From Geomonas edaphica (lineage in GTDB: Bacteria > Desulfobacterota > Desulfuromonadia > Geobacterales > Geobacteraceae): a DNA stretch of 64,000 bases. The stretch is taken from positions 541,006 through 605,005 of the forward strand of contig NZ_SSYB01000004.1 in the NCBI RefSeq assembly GCF_004917075.1, read 5' to 3'. Below the pieces are notes generated by a model. It was not told the DNA's origin. It was given only the letters and a program-made list of their open reading frames with translations, and did not search any database. Both the position numbers and the translations under genes were made by a program. Shown here piece by piece: positions 17,881 through 26,114 of this stretch (the stretch's first letter is position 1; each line of letters opens with the position of its first letter).

Positions 17881-18117
17881 ATGAAAAAGATCATTTCCTC
17901 CGTAGTTGCTGCTCTCGTTGCTGTTGCTTTCGCTGGTGTTGTTTTCGCTGCTGACGCTGCTCCGGCTGCTCCGGCTGCTCCGGAAGCAAAAAAAGAAGAA
18001 AAAGCTCCGGCTAAGAAAGCTGCTCCGAAGAAGAAAAAAGCTGCTAAGAAAGCTAAGAAAGCCGAGAAGAAAGACGAGAAAGCTCCGGCTGCTGAAGCTG
18101 CTCCGGCTGCAAAGTAA
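17881..18117 (+). CDS. small secreted Ala/Lys/Pro-rich protein
   Basis: The 78-residue protein has a Sec signal of 23 residues (MKKIISS...GVVFA) and a mature part of 55 residues made almost wholly of Ala, Lys, Pro and Glu in AAPKKKKAAKKAKKAEKK-like runs. The mature chain is strongly basic and has no known domain. I chose the ATG at 17881 because TAAAGGAGATTT precedes it. Codon use is heavily biased (GCT, CCG, AAA), unlike the neighbours, as in highly expressed genes. It has its own sigma-54 promoter and terminator. Function is unknown; binding to polyanions, surface or DNA is only a guess. Confidence 0.85.
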   Translation: MKKIISSVVAALVAVAFAGVVFAADAAPAAPAAPEAKKEEKAPAKKAAPKKKKAAKKAKKAEKKDEKAPAAEAAPAAK

Positions 18118-18140
18118 TTTCCCCTTAACGGGTAATTGCG

Positions 18141-18173
18141 AAAGGCCGCATCTCACGATGCGGCCTTTTTTTA
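18141..18173 (+). terminator. rho-independent terminator of the Ala/Lys-rich gene
   Basis: An 8-bp stem (GGCCGCAT with ATGCGGCC) is followed by TTTTTTTATT, 25 bases after the stop. Confidence 0.92.
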
Positions 18174-18190
18174 TTCCCGAAAGCAGACAC

Positions 18191-18230
18191 AAAAAAAGAT
18201 CCAAGGCATCTGCCTTAGATCTTTTTTTTT
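18191..18230 (-). terminator. terminator of the TIGR04073 gene pair, possibly bidirectional
   Basis: A long stem (AAAAAAAGATC with GATCTTTTTTT, extended inward by AAGGCA/TGCCTT past one mismatch) has A and T runs on both sides. It lies 20 bases behind the minus-strand gene. Confidence 0.85.
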
Positions 18231-18249
18231 ACCTTTATGTCTTTGCAGC

Positions 18250-18624
18250 CTATTCTTTCTGCCAGGCGTAGCCGGGGTCCAGGTAGGGATCGTAGAAACC
18301 CGGGTAGGCAAGGAAGAAGGTAGCCGTCTCGCCTACCCCCGCCACGGTGCGCACGAGCGTCATGCCGACCCCTTTCAAGGGGCCCACCGTGACGCACTTG
18401 GCAGCTCCGTCATCCCGGCAGGTCAGATAGATCTGCTTGGGAAACTCGAGCCATCCGGTCGCGACATTGGCGACACCACGGACCAGCTTGTTGGCCATGC
18501 CGTCCACGACCTCCTGCGGCGACGCCGACTCGAGGTCACGGCCTTCAGCATGCGCCTTCCCTCCCGTTGCCAAGGCAAAGGCAAGCGCCAGCATGGCGAC
18601 AAAGACAAACCGCTTGTACATCAT
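18250..18624 (-). CDS. TIGR04073-family secreted protein, copy 1
   Basis: The 124-residue protein has a signal peptide (to about residue 26) and the family core KLVRGVANVATGWLEFPKQI, GPLKGVGMTLVRTVAGVGET and a GFYDPYLDPGYAW end. TIGR04073 proteins are recorded as exosortase-system associated and have no known activity. It is about 40 percent like the gene beside it and lies directly downstream without a gap, so the two are a tandem duplication in one operon. No exosortase is in view. Confidence 0.75.
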   Translation of the reverse strand: MMYKRFVFVAMLALAFALATGGKAHAEGRDLESASPQEVVDGMANKLVRGVANVATGWLEFPKQIYLTCRDDGAAKCVTVGPLKGVGMTLVRTVAGVGETATFFLAYPGFYDPYLDPGYAWQKE

Positions 18625-19035
18625 CTATTCTCCCTTGGCCTCGACCGGCTGGGCCTCGCTCTGCCCTCTCGGTTCAACGCGTTTTTCCTCCCACCCCTCC
18701 CAGACGAACTCCGGGGTGATCATGGGATCGTAATAACCTGGCTGGGGCACCGCAAAGAAGACGGTTTCCGTCAGACCGGTAAGCAATCGGTAGAAAGCCA
18801 TCCCCACCCCCTTAAGCGGCCCCACCGCGTAGCCGATGGCCCCACGGTCGCGCACCGTCAAGTAGGACTGCTTGGGAATTTCCACAATGGAGGTGGCCGT
18901 GTTCGTCACGCCGCGCACCAGCTTGAAAGCCATCTTCTCGGCGATCGCCTCCGGCTGCTGTCCCTCCAGGGCGAAAGACGAGGTGGCAAAAACCATGAGC
19001 AGCAACAGGGAAAACAAAGTCGCCTTGGTGCGCAT
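18625..19035 (-). CDS. TIGR04073-family secreted protein, copy 2
   Basis: The 136-residue protein has a signal peptide (to about residue 22), the same KLVRGVTNTATSIVEIPKQS, GPLKGVGMAFYRLLTGLTET and GYYDPMITPEFVWEGW blocks as its partner, and a charged C-terminal tail. I chose the ATG at 19035 because AAAGGAGTC precedes it; the frame to 19104 adds a non-signal stretch. It is first in the two-gene unit. Function is unknown. Confidence 0.75.
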   Translation of the reverse strand: MRTKATLFSLLLLMVFATSSFALEGQQPEAIAEKMAFKLVRGVTNTATSIVEIPKQSYLTVRDRGAIGYAVGPLKGVGMAFYRLLTGLTETVFFAVPQPGYYDPMITPEFVWEGWEEKRVEPRGQSEAQPVEAKGE

Positions 19036-19134
19036 TTTGACTCCTTTTGAGCTACATGTCGGTAAATGCTCTGTTCTTTTAGCATAGATGTCTCTCATTG
19101 GCAAGACGACACTGTTTCTGCCTTTCTTTCATGC

Positions 19135-19171
19135 ATAAAAGAAAAGGGCGCGGTCCTTTCGAACCGCGCCC
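19135..19171 (-). terminator. rho-independent terminator of the peroxiredoxin gene
   Basis: A 9-bp stem (GGGCGCGGT with ACCGCGCCC) runs into a T-rich tract on the minus strand, about 30 bases after the stop. Confidence 0.88.
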
Positions 19172-19199
19172 TCGTCACTTTGTTACTGTTTTATCCGAG

Positions 19200-19805
19200 T
19201 TACTTGTTACCGTGCTTCTTGGCGAGATACTCGGCAACGCCGGCGGTGGAAGCCTTCATGGAATCCTCGCCTTCTTGCCAGTTGGCCGGGCAGACTTCGC
19301 CGCCGTGGGTCTCGACGAACTGAAGCGCATCAAGCATCCTTAAGGCCTCACCGACGCTGCGGCCAAGCGGCAGGTCGTTGATGACGGTGTGGCGAACAAC
19401 ACCCTTGGTGTCGATCAGGAAGAGCCCGCGCAGTGCCACCGACTCGTTGAGCAGGATTCCGTAGGCCTTGGCGATGGACTTGTCGAGGTCCTCGACCAGC
19501 GGGTACTGGACGTTGCCGATACCGCCGTTCTCGACCGAGGTGTTCTTCCAGGCCAAGTGCGTGAACCTTGAGTCGACGGAAACACCGATCACCTCGCAGT
19601 TCTTCTCCTTGAACTCTGCAACCCTCTTGTTGAACGCGAGGATCTCGGAGGGGCAGACGAAGGTGAAGTCGAGCGGGTAGAAAAAGAGCACGACGTATTT
19701 GCCGCGGTATTTGGACAGAGTGAGCTCTGCGAAGGAGTTGTCGGGCATTACCGCCTGCGCCGTGAAATCGGGGGCTTCCTTAGTAACCAAGGTAGTGAGA
19801 CTCAT
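19200..19805 (-). CDS. 2-Cys peroxiredoxin (AhpC/Prx1 type)
   Basis: The enzyme reduces peroxides in the cytoplasm. The 201-residue protein has the peroxidatic C51 in FTFVCPSE and the resolving cysteine in GEVCPANW near residue 172, typical of typical-2-Cys peroxiredoxins. AGGAGAACAGCAC lies before the ATG. No AhpF or thioredoxin reductase gene is adjacent, so thioredoxin is the likely reductant. It forms its own unit with a terminator. Confidence 0.94.
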   Translation of the reverse strand: MSLTTLVTKEAPDFTAQAVMPDNSFAELTLSKYRGKYVVLFFYPLDFTFVCPSEILAFNKRVAEFKEKNCEVIGVSVDSRFTHLAWKNTSVENGGIGNVQYPLVEDLDKSIAKAYGILLNESVALRGLFLIDTKGVVRHTVINDLPLGRSVGEALRMLDALQFVETHGGEVCPANWQEGEDSMKASTAGVAEYLAKKHGNK

Positions 19806-19953
19806 AAGTGCTGTTCTCCTTTCAGCTGATTGGGATTTCTAATGGAGGCAACTGTACCAGCCTCCTAATCCTCTGTCAATCAAAAAAGATCAAAAGCGTC
19901 CTATTTGTCCTTTTGCCCTGTCGTGCCGTCCGATTACCTCCTACCCTGCACGC

Positions 19954-20814
19954 CTAGCGCTCGATGATTTCGCCGCGAATGCTGATGGTTACCTCACGGA
20001 AGGGGATCTCCATCCCGGAGGCGGCCAGGGCCTGACGCGCCGCCATCACGATGCCACCGCAGCAGGGAACCTCCATCCTAAGCACGGTGATACCAGTGAT
20101 GCCGGAGACCCGGAACAGCTCGGTGAGCTTTTGCAGGTAGGCGTTGTTGTCGTCCAGCTTCGGGCAGCCGACCACCACCGCCTTTCCGGCGAGGAAGTCC
20201 TGGTGATAGTTCGCGTAGGCGAAGGGGACGCAGTCAGCCGTGATGAGCAGTTCCGCGCCCTTGAAGTAAGGTGCCGTCACCGGCACAAGGTGCAACTGAA
20301 CCGGCCACTGCGCGAGCTGGCTCTGCACCGCGCCTGCGGGCTGAGCAGGCGCCGCCGGGGCCGGGGCGAAGCTCTGGACGCGCGAACCGGGGCAACCGCC
20401 GCCGTGACCGCCGCCGCCGCCGTGACCGCCGCCGCCGCCGTGACCGCCGCCGTGACCGTGACCGCCGCCGTGACCGTGACCGCCGCCGTGACCGTGACCG
20501 CCGCCGTGACCGTGACCGTGACCGTGACCGTGACCGTGACCGTGACCGTGGGCGTGGGCGGGTGCGGGTGCGTCTTGGGCTTGCAGGTGTTTTTCAACGG
20601 CGACCTCGTCGAATTCGTCGGCGTCGCGCTCGATGATGGTGATGGCATCCTGCGGGCACTCACCCAGGCACGCGCCCAGCCCGTCGCAAAGGTTGTCCGC
20701 GGCGATCTGTGCCTTGCCGTTGACTATTTTAATCGCCCCTTCGGCACAAGACGGAACGCAGAGCCCGCAGCCGTCACATTTTTCCTGGTCGATATTTACG
20801 ATTTTCCTGATCAT
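19954..20814 (-). CDS. 4Fe-4S ferredoxin-domain protein with His-Gly repeat linker
   Basis: The 286-residue protein has two [4Fe-4S] motifs in the first 60 residues (CDGCGLCVPSC and a variant CDGLGACLGECP). A low-complexity linker at about 88-140 holds some 18 histidines in HG, HGHGGG and HGGGGG units. The C-terminal domain has GGCPGSR, ADCVPFAYANYHQDF, VGCPKLDD and VPCCGG motifs with further cysteines. Such proteins are common in strict anaerobes, normally with a shorter His stretch; their redox role is unknown. The linker could bind Ni, Zn or Cu. Confidence 0.85.
   Translation of the reverse strand: MIRKIVNIDQEKCDGCGLCVPSCAEGAIKIVNGKAQIAADNLCDGLGACLGECPQDAITIIERDADEFDEVAVEKHLQAQDAPAPAHAHGHGHGHGHGHGHGHGGGHGHGGGHGHGGGHGHGGGHGGGGGHGGGGGHGGGCPGSRVQSFAPAPAAPAQPAGAVQSQLAQWPVQLHLVPVTAPYFKGAELLITADCVPFAYANYHQDFLAGKAVVVGCPKLDDNNAYLQKLTELFRVSGITGITVLRMEVPCCGGIVMAARQALAASGMEIPFREVTISIRGEIIER
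20401..20562. repeat. in-frame microsatellite coding for the His-Gly linker
   Basis: Units CCGTGA and CCGCCGTGACCGTGA alternate over about 160 bases, with six to seven clean CCGTGA copies in a row at the right end. All units are multiples of three, so unit gain or loss keeps the frame. Confidence 0.9.
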
Positions 20815-20830
20815 CTGCCCCCCCTAAACA

Positions 20831-20941
20831 AGTTCTATGTTCTACGTTAAAAAACTGAAAACTCACAACTCTTTTGCCTGGCACCATTTTCCTAAACATC
20901 CGGTTCTAACGTAGAACGTAGAACGCGGAACGTAGAACGTC
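20831..20941. repeat. inverted heptamer arrays (GTTCTAC type)
   Basis: Two to three copies of a 7-base unit (GTTCTAT/GTTCTAC) at 20831-20848 face five inverse units (GTAGAAC/GCGGAAC) at 20903-20941. About 55 A+T-rich bases lie between. The spacing is 7 as in the GTTCAAC arrays, but the unit sequence differs. Confidence 0.8.
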
Positions 20942-20943
20942 CG

Positions 20944-21258
20944 TTAAAAAAAGTAGTGCCAGAGGAGGTCAAGCCTGCCGCGCAGCATGAGGTGCTTGCC
21001 GGAATAGGCCATAACCTCGCGGATCTTCGCGCGCTGGAGCTTGCCGTAGCAGTGCACGTGGCAGTTCTTGCAGGTCGGCTTAGGGTCGAGCGGACACTTC
21101 TCCCGCTTCAGCTTCGCGTAATCGAGAAGCCCCTTGCATTCCTCACAGAGCACGCCCTTCGGGCTCTTGTGCTTGCTGCGGCAGTAAAAACCGATGAAGG
21201 TGTCTAGGACCCTGATGTCCTTTTCCTGTTTCTCTTTCTTTTCCATGCTGGCAACCAT
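20944..21258 (-). CDS. YgbA_NO family protein (nitrous oxide-stimulated promoter family)
   Basis: The 104-residue protein has the family's cysteine pattern: FYCRSKH, LCEECKGLLDYAK, KCPLDPKPTCKNCHVHCY and a basic C-terminal REVMAYSGKHLMLRGR. In E. coli the homologue YgbA is induced by nitric oxide and nitrite; it probably binds a metal or cluster. Start is uncertain (21258 or the ATG at 21246, neither with a clear site). A CRP/FNR-family-like palindrome lies just upstream, which fits control by nitrosative signals. Confidence 0.82.
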   Translation of the reverse strand: MVASMEKKEKQEKDIRVLDTFIGFYCRSKHKSPKGVLCEECKGLLDYAKLKREKCPLDPKPTCKNCHVHCYGKLQRAKIREVMAYSGKHLMLRGRLDLLWHYFF

Positions 21259-21281
21259 AACAGAAGAAATCCCACATCTTC

Positions 21282-21295
21282 ATGACTTAAGTCAA
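21282..21295. promoter_or_regulatory. CRP/FNR-family-like palindrome (HcpR/DNR type) ahead of ygbA
   Basis: ATGACTTAAGTCAA contains a perfect 12-bp palindrome and fits the TTGAC-N4-GTCAA type of site bound by NO-responsive CRP/FNR relatives, with one outer mismatch. It lies between the YgbA_NO gene and pcnB, 24 bases from the first. Confidence 0.5.
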
Positions 21296-21351
21296 CAAAA
21301 TCAAGTACGCATCCTTTGCCTTTGCACGTAAACTGTGCTATTTTCCCGCGA

Positions 21352-22788
21352 ATGAACACTAACATGGAAAAAGTCATCATCCCGCGGGCGGAGCACTCTA
21401 TCTCGCGCGCACTGCTTAGCCCGAACGGCGTGAAGGTACTGTACAAACTCAGGGAGCACGGTTTCATCGCCTACCTTGTCGGCGGCGGAGTCCGCGACCT
21501 GCTCCTTGGGCGCGAACCCAAAGACTTCGACGTCGTCACCGACGCCACTCCCAATCAGCTCAAGAAGCTGTTCCGTAATTGTCGCCTGATCGGCCGCCGT
21601 TTCCGCCTGGCCCACGTCCACTTCCACGATGAAATCATAGAAGTCGCCACCTTCCGCTCCACGGTCGATGCGGCCGAGGCCGCCCTCGAGGAGGCCTCCG
21701 AGACGCCGCCGGAAGAGCCGACCGAGGCCGTTTCCGAGGCGGAGCAACTCGAAGACGAGCGCGGCAGGAGAAGGCGCCGGCAGCACCATGGTCCTCCCAT
21801 CCTGAAAAGCGAGGACGGCATGGTCCTCAGGGACAACGTCTTCGGCACTCCCGAAGAGGACGCCATACGGCGCGACTTCACTGTGAACGCGCTTTTCTAC
21901 AACATCTCCGACTTCTCCATCATCGACCACGTGGGCGGCATGGAGGACCTGAAAAACGGTCTCATCCGCACCATCGGCGATCCCTTGGTCCGCTTCACCG
22001 AGGACCCGGTGCGCATGATCCGCGCGATCCGTTTTGCCTCCATGCTCGGCTTCAACATCGAGCCACGTACCGAAGCCGCCATCGAGGCGCTCTGCGGCAC
22101 CATCAACAAGGCAACGCCCCCGCGCCTCTACGAGGAGGTGCTGAAGCTGCTCCTCATGGGAGCCGGGGAGCGCACCTACCAGATGATGCGTCACAACGGC
22201 CTGTTCGAGCCGCTCTTCCCGCACTTCGACGCCTGGCTCTCCCGCGAATCGGACGGGTACCCCCACGTGCGCGTGAGCAAGGCGCTGGAATGGGTCGACG
22301 ACCAGTTGGGCCAGGGGGTGCCGGTGTCGGCGCCGCTTCTCATCGCCCTCATGTTCGGCGAATACCTGGAGGAGAAGGTCGCCACGTTCCGCGGGGCGGG
22401 GCTGCCGCCCCAGCAGGCGACCGACGCGGCGGTGGCCGCCTTTGCCGGCGAGCTTTCGCCGACCGTGGCGGTTCCGAACCGCGTGCTCGTAACGGTGCGG
22501 GACATTCTCAACCTGCAGCAGCGTTTCCACAAGACACCTGGGAGAAACGGCCGCGGCGTGATCGCGCGCCCCTCGTTCGGCGACGCGCTGCAGTACCTGC
22601 GCTTCGTGGAGCGGCTCACCCCTCCCAAGCGTTCGCTCGCGGAGTGGTGGGAGCGCTACGTCGCGCAGCAGCTAGATGCACAGGGAGTGCCTGTCGAACC
22701 CGCCGGAAGCGAGGCGGCCGTCGAGGCGCCGAAGAAGAAGCGCAGGCGGAGAAGGCGGCGCAAAAAGCCGGGGGCGACGCCGGAATAA
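21352..22788 (+). CDS. pcnB: poly(A) polymerase
   Basis: This class II nucleotidyltransferase adds 3' poly(A) tails that speed RNA decay. The 478-residue protein has the GGGVRDLLLGREPKDFDVVTDA active site (G-G and D-x-D), the RNA-binding DP(V)RMIRAIRFASMLGF motif and a C-terminal Lys/Arg-rich tail (KKKRRRRRRRKK). An acidic insert at about 105-145 interrupts the head domain. The ATG at 21352 has no strong ribosome site; an ATG four codons later is possible. Confidence 0.9.
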   Translation: MNTNMEKVIIPRAEHSISRALLSPNGVKVLYKLREHGFIAYLVGGGVRDLLLGREPKDFDVVTDATPNQLKKLFRNCRLIGRRFRLAHVHFHDEIIEVATFRSTVDAAEAALEEASETPPEEPTEAVSEAEQLEDERGRRRRRQHHGPPILKSEDGMVLRDNVFGTPEEDAIRRDFTVNALFYNISDFSIIDHVGGMEDLKNGLIRTIGDPLVRFTEDPVRMIRAIRFASMLGFNIEPRTEAAIEALCGTINKATPPRLYEEVLKLLLMGAGERTYQMMRHNGLFEPLFPHFDAWLSRESDGYPHVRVSKALEWVDDQLGQGVPVSAPLLIALMFGEYLEEKVATFRGAGLPPQQATDAAVAAFAGELSPTVAVPNRVLVTVRDILNLQQRFHKTPGRNGRGVIARPSFGDALQYLRFVERLTPPKRSLAEWWERYVAQQLDAQGVPVEPAGSEAAVEAPKKKRRRRRRRKKPGATPE

Positions 22789-22820
22789 AGTTCTCTATCT
22801 TACTGAAACGGCGGCCCTAT

Positions 22821-23026
22821 AGCTCCCCCCTTTGCGAAGGGGGGACGGGGGGGATTTGCTTTTTATTTGCTGTTTTTAGACGGTCGAACGAAGAAGCTTT
22901 CATCATGGCCTGTTGCTCGACATCGGTCATTTGCTGTAGCAGCGTGCATGATTCAGCGTCAGCAGGTGCTTGTATGGTCAGACTAAGGCAAATCCCCCCT
23001 TGCCCCCCTTCGCAAAGGGGGGAACG
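22821..23026. mobile_element. MITE-like unit with 36-40 bp inverted ends
   Basis: The left end (22821-22860) and the reverse complement of the right end (22987-23026) agree at most positions: both have TCCCCCCTTTGCGAAGGGGG, then a second G-run and ATTTGC. About 126 bases lie between and hold no convincing gene. Each end is itself a palindrome. A single copy of the end occurs at 12002-12040. It lies in the 374-base gap between pcnB and uvrB. Confidence 0.6.
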
Positions 23027-23089
23027 TTTGGCCAGCCTACTGCTTCGAGGCAACACATACCTGCTTCCCCGGAATTTCCCGAGAACCAA

Positions 23090-23131
23090 ACGAAAAGCCC
23101 CTCTCCCGCAACGGGACGAGGGGCTTTTCGT
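23090..23131 (-). terminator. terminator of uvrB, likely bidirectional
   Basis: A 14-bp perfect stem (ACGAAAAGCCCCTC with GAGGGGCTTTTCGT) has T-runs in both directions. It serves uvrB on the minus strand and may also stop pcnB transcripts. Confidence 0.8.
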
Positions 23132-23132
23132 T

Positions 23133-23160
23133 GTCAATCGTCAATTGTCCATCGTCAACT
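23133..23160. repeat. four heptamer repeats (GTCAATC type)
   Basis: GTCAATC, GTCAATT, GTCCATC and GTCAACT stand in tandem just behind the uvrB stop. The 7-base period matches the other heptamer arrays, but the unit is different. Confidence 0.7.
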
Positions 23161-23162
23161 GC

Positions 23163-25142
<1,980 letters not shown>

Positions 25143-25186
25143 GGCGATGATACTAACAGTAGGGGGTGCGCCTTGGCAACAGGGTA

Positions 25187-25636
25187 TCAGGCGGCGGCGC
25201 AGCCGCGGGAGGGAGGGAGCTGGTTCACGCCGAGCCAGTAGTTCATCACCTGCTTCATGTTGTCGCAGAACTGGCCGTAATCCACCGGCTTCCTGATGTA
25301 GCTGTTAGCACCCAGTCGGTAGCTGTCGAGGATGTCCTGCTCCTCGGTGGAGGAGGTGAACACGATGACGGGGATGGAGCGGGTGCGGGACTCCTCCCGC
25401 ATGCGCCGGAGCACCTCCAGGCCGTTCACCTTGGGAAGCTTCAGGTCGAGCAGCACGAGAATGGGGACCGGAACGTCGTGCCTGCCGGGACCTTGCCCCC
25501 CGCCGAACAGGTGCTCCAGGGCCTCGGCGCCATCGCGCGCCACCACGATGCCGTACGGCATGTGCTTTCTGATCGCCCTCAGGGTCAGGGCCTCATCGTC
25601 CGGGTTGTCCTCGACCAGCAGGATAGTCTTGTTCAC
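25187..25636 (-). CDS. single-domain response regulator (Rcp1-like receiver)
   Basis: The 149-residue protein is one receiver domain: acidic pair VEDNPDD at 8-14, the phospho-acceptor aspartate in [13 protein letters not shown], a threonine/serine in [10 protein letters not shown] and the lysine in IRKPVDY. The insert of about ten residues before the aspartate and the NPDD motif are of the Rcp1/phytochrome-linked type. There is no output domain and no kinase nearby. AAGGAGAACTACG precedes the ATG. Confidence 0.9.
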   Translation of the reverse strand: MNKTILLVEDNPDDEALTLRAIRKHMPYGIVVARDGAEALEHLFGGGQGPGRHDVPVPILVLLDLKLPKVNGLEVLRRMREESRTRSIPVIVFTSSTEEQDILDSYRLGANSYIRKPVDYGQFCDNMKQVMNYWLGVNQLPPSRGCAAA

Positions 25637-25809
25637 CGTAGTTCTCCTTTTGGTAGAGATGGCGACTGCAGCTGTATAACAATTCCTACAGCATGATGCA
25701 ATAATTTTAATAATTTTCCTCTAAAACGCTCTTTAATCCAAATGTTGCTTTTTCCGACGGCCATGTGCCATACTGCACGCGCTTAGGGAACTCACAAAGG
25801 GAGGGTCAC

Positions 25810-26001
25810 ATGTTCGGATTCGGAATGCCGGAGCTCATCATAATTCTCGTCATCGTACTCGTGGTGTTCGGCGCAGGCCGGCTTCCCGAGATCGGCGGCG
25901 CGCTAGGCAAAAGCATCAGGAACTTCAAGAAGGCCTCCAGCGGCAAGGACGAAATCGAGATTAAAGCAACTCGCCCGGATGACGATAAGAAAGGGAGCTA
26001 G
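25810..26001 (+). CDS. tatA: Sec-independent translocase protein TatA/TatE
   Basis: TatA forms the pore of the twin-arginine pathway, which exports folded proteins such as NapA and NapG. The 63-residue protein has the short N-terminal helix ([21 protein letters not shown]), the FG-hinge and the amphipathic helix with [22 protein letters not shown] precedes the ATG at 25810. tatB and tatC are not adjacent. Confidence 0.93.
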   Translation: MFGFGMPELIIILVIVLVVFGAGRLPEIGGALGKSIRNFKKASSGKDEIEIKATRPDDDKKGS

Positions 26002-26035
26002 CTCCAGCTCATTAGTTTTCGCCCCGTCGAAACAG

Positions 26036-26071
26036 AGGTCCCCGCTGAAGCTTGTGGGGACCTTTTTGTTT
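26036..26071 (+). terminator. rho-independent terminator of tatA
   Basis: An 8-bp stem (AGGTCCCC with GGGGACCT) is followed by TTTTGTTTTT, 35 bases after the stop. Confidence 0.88.
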
Positions 26072-26114
26072 TTAGGCTGCCGGTAAAGACGCCGCACGGG
26101 ACACCGAGGGGATC

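Noticed and set aside
18625-19104. Longer start for the second TIGR04073 protein
   Set aside because: The extra 23 residues hide the signal peptide, and the ribosome site supports 19035.
20131-20850. Plus-strand frame with long Val-Thr repeats
   Set aside because: It is the antisense shadow of the His-Gly microsatellite in the ferredoxin gene.
22817-23137. Minus-strand frame across the MITE-like unit
   Set aside because: The repeat ends supply much of the sequence and no known domain is seen. I keep the region as a repeat element.
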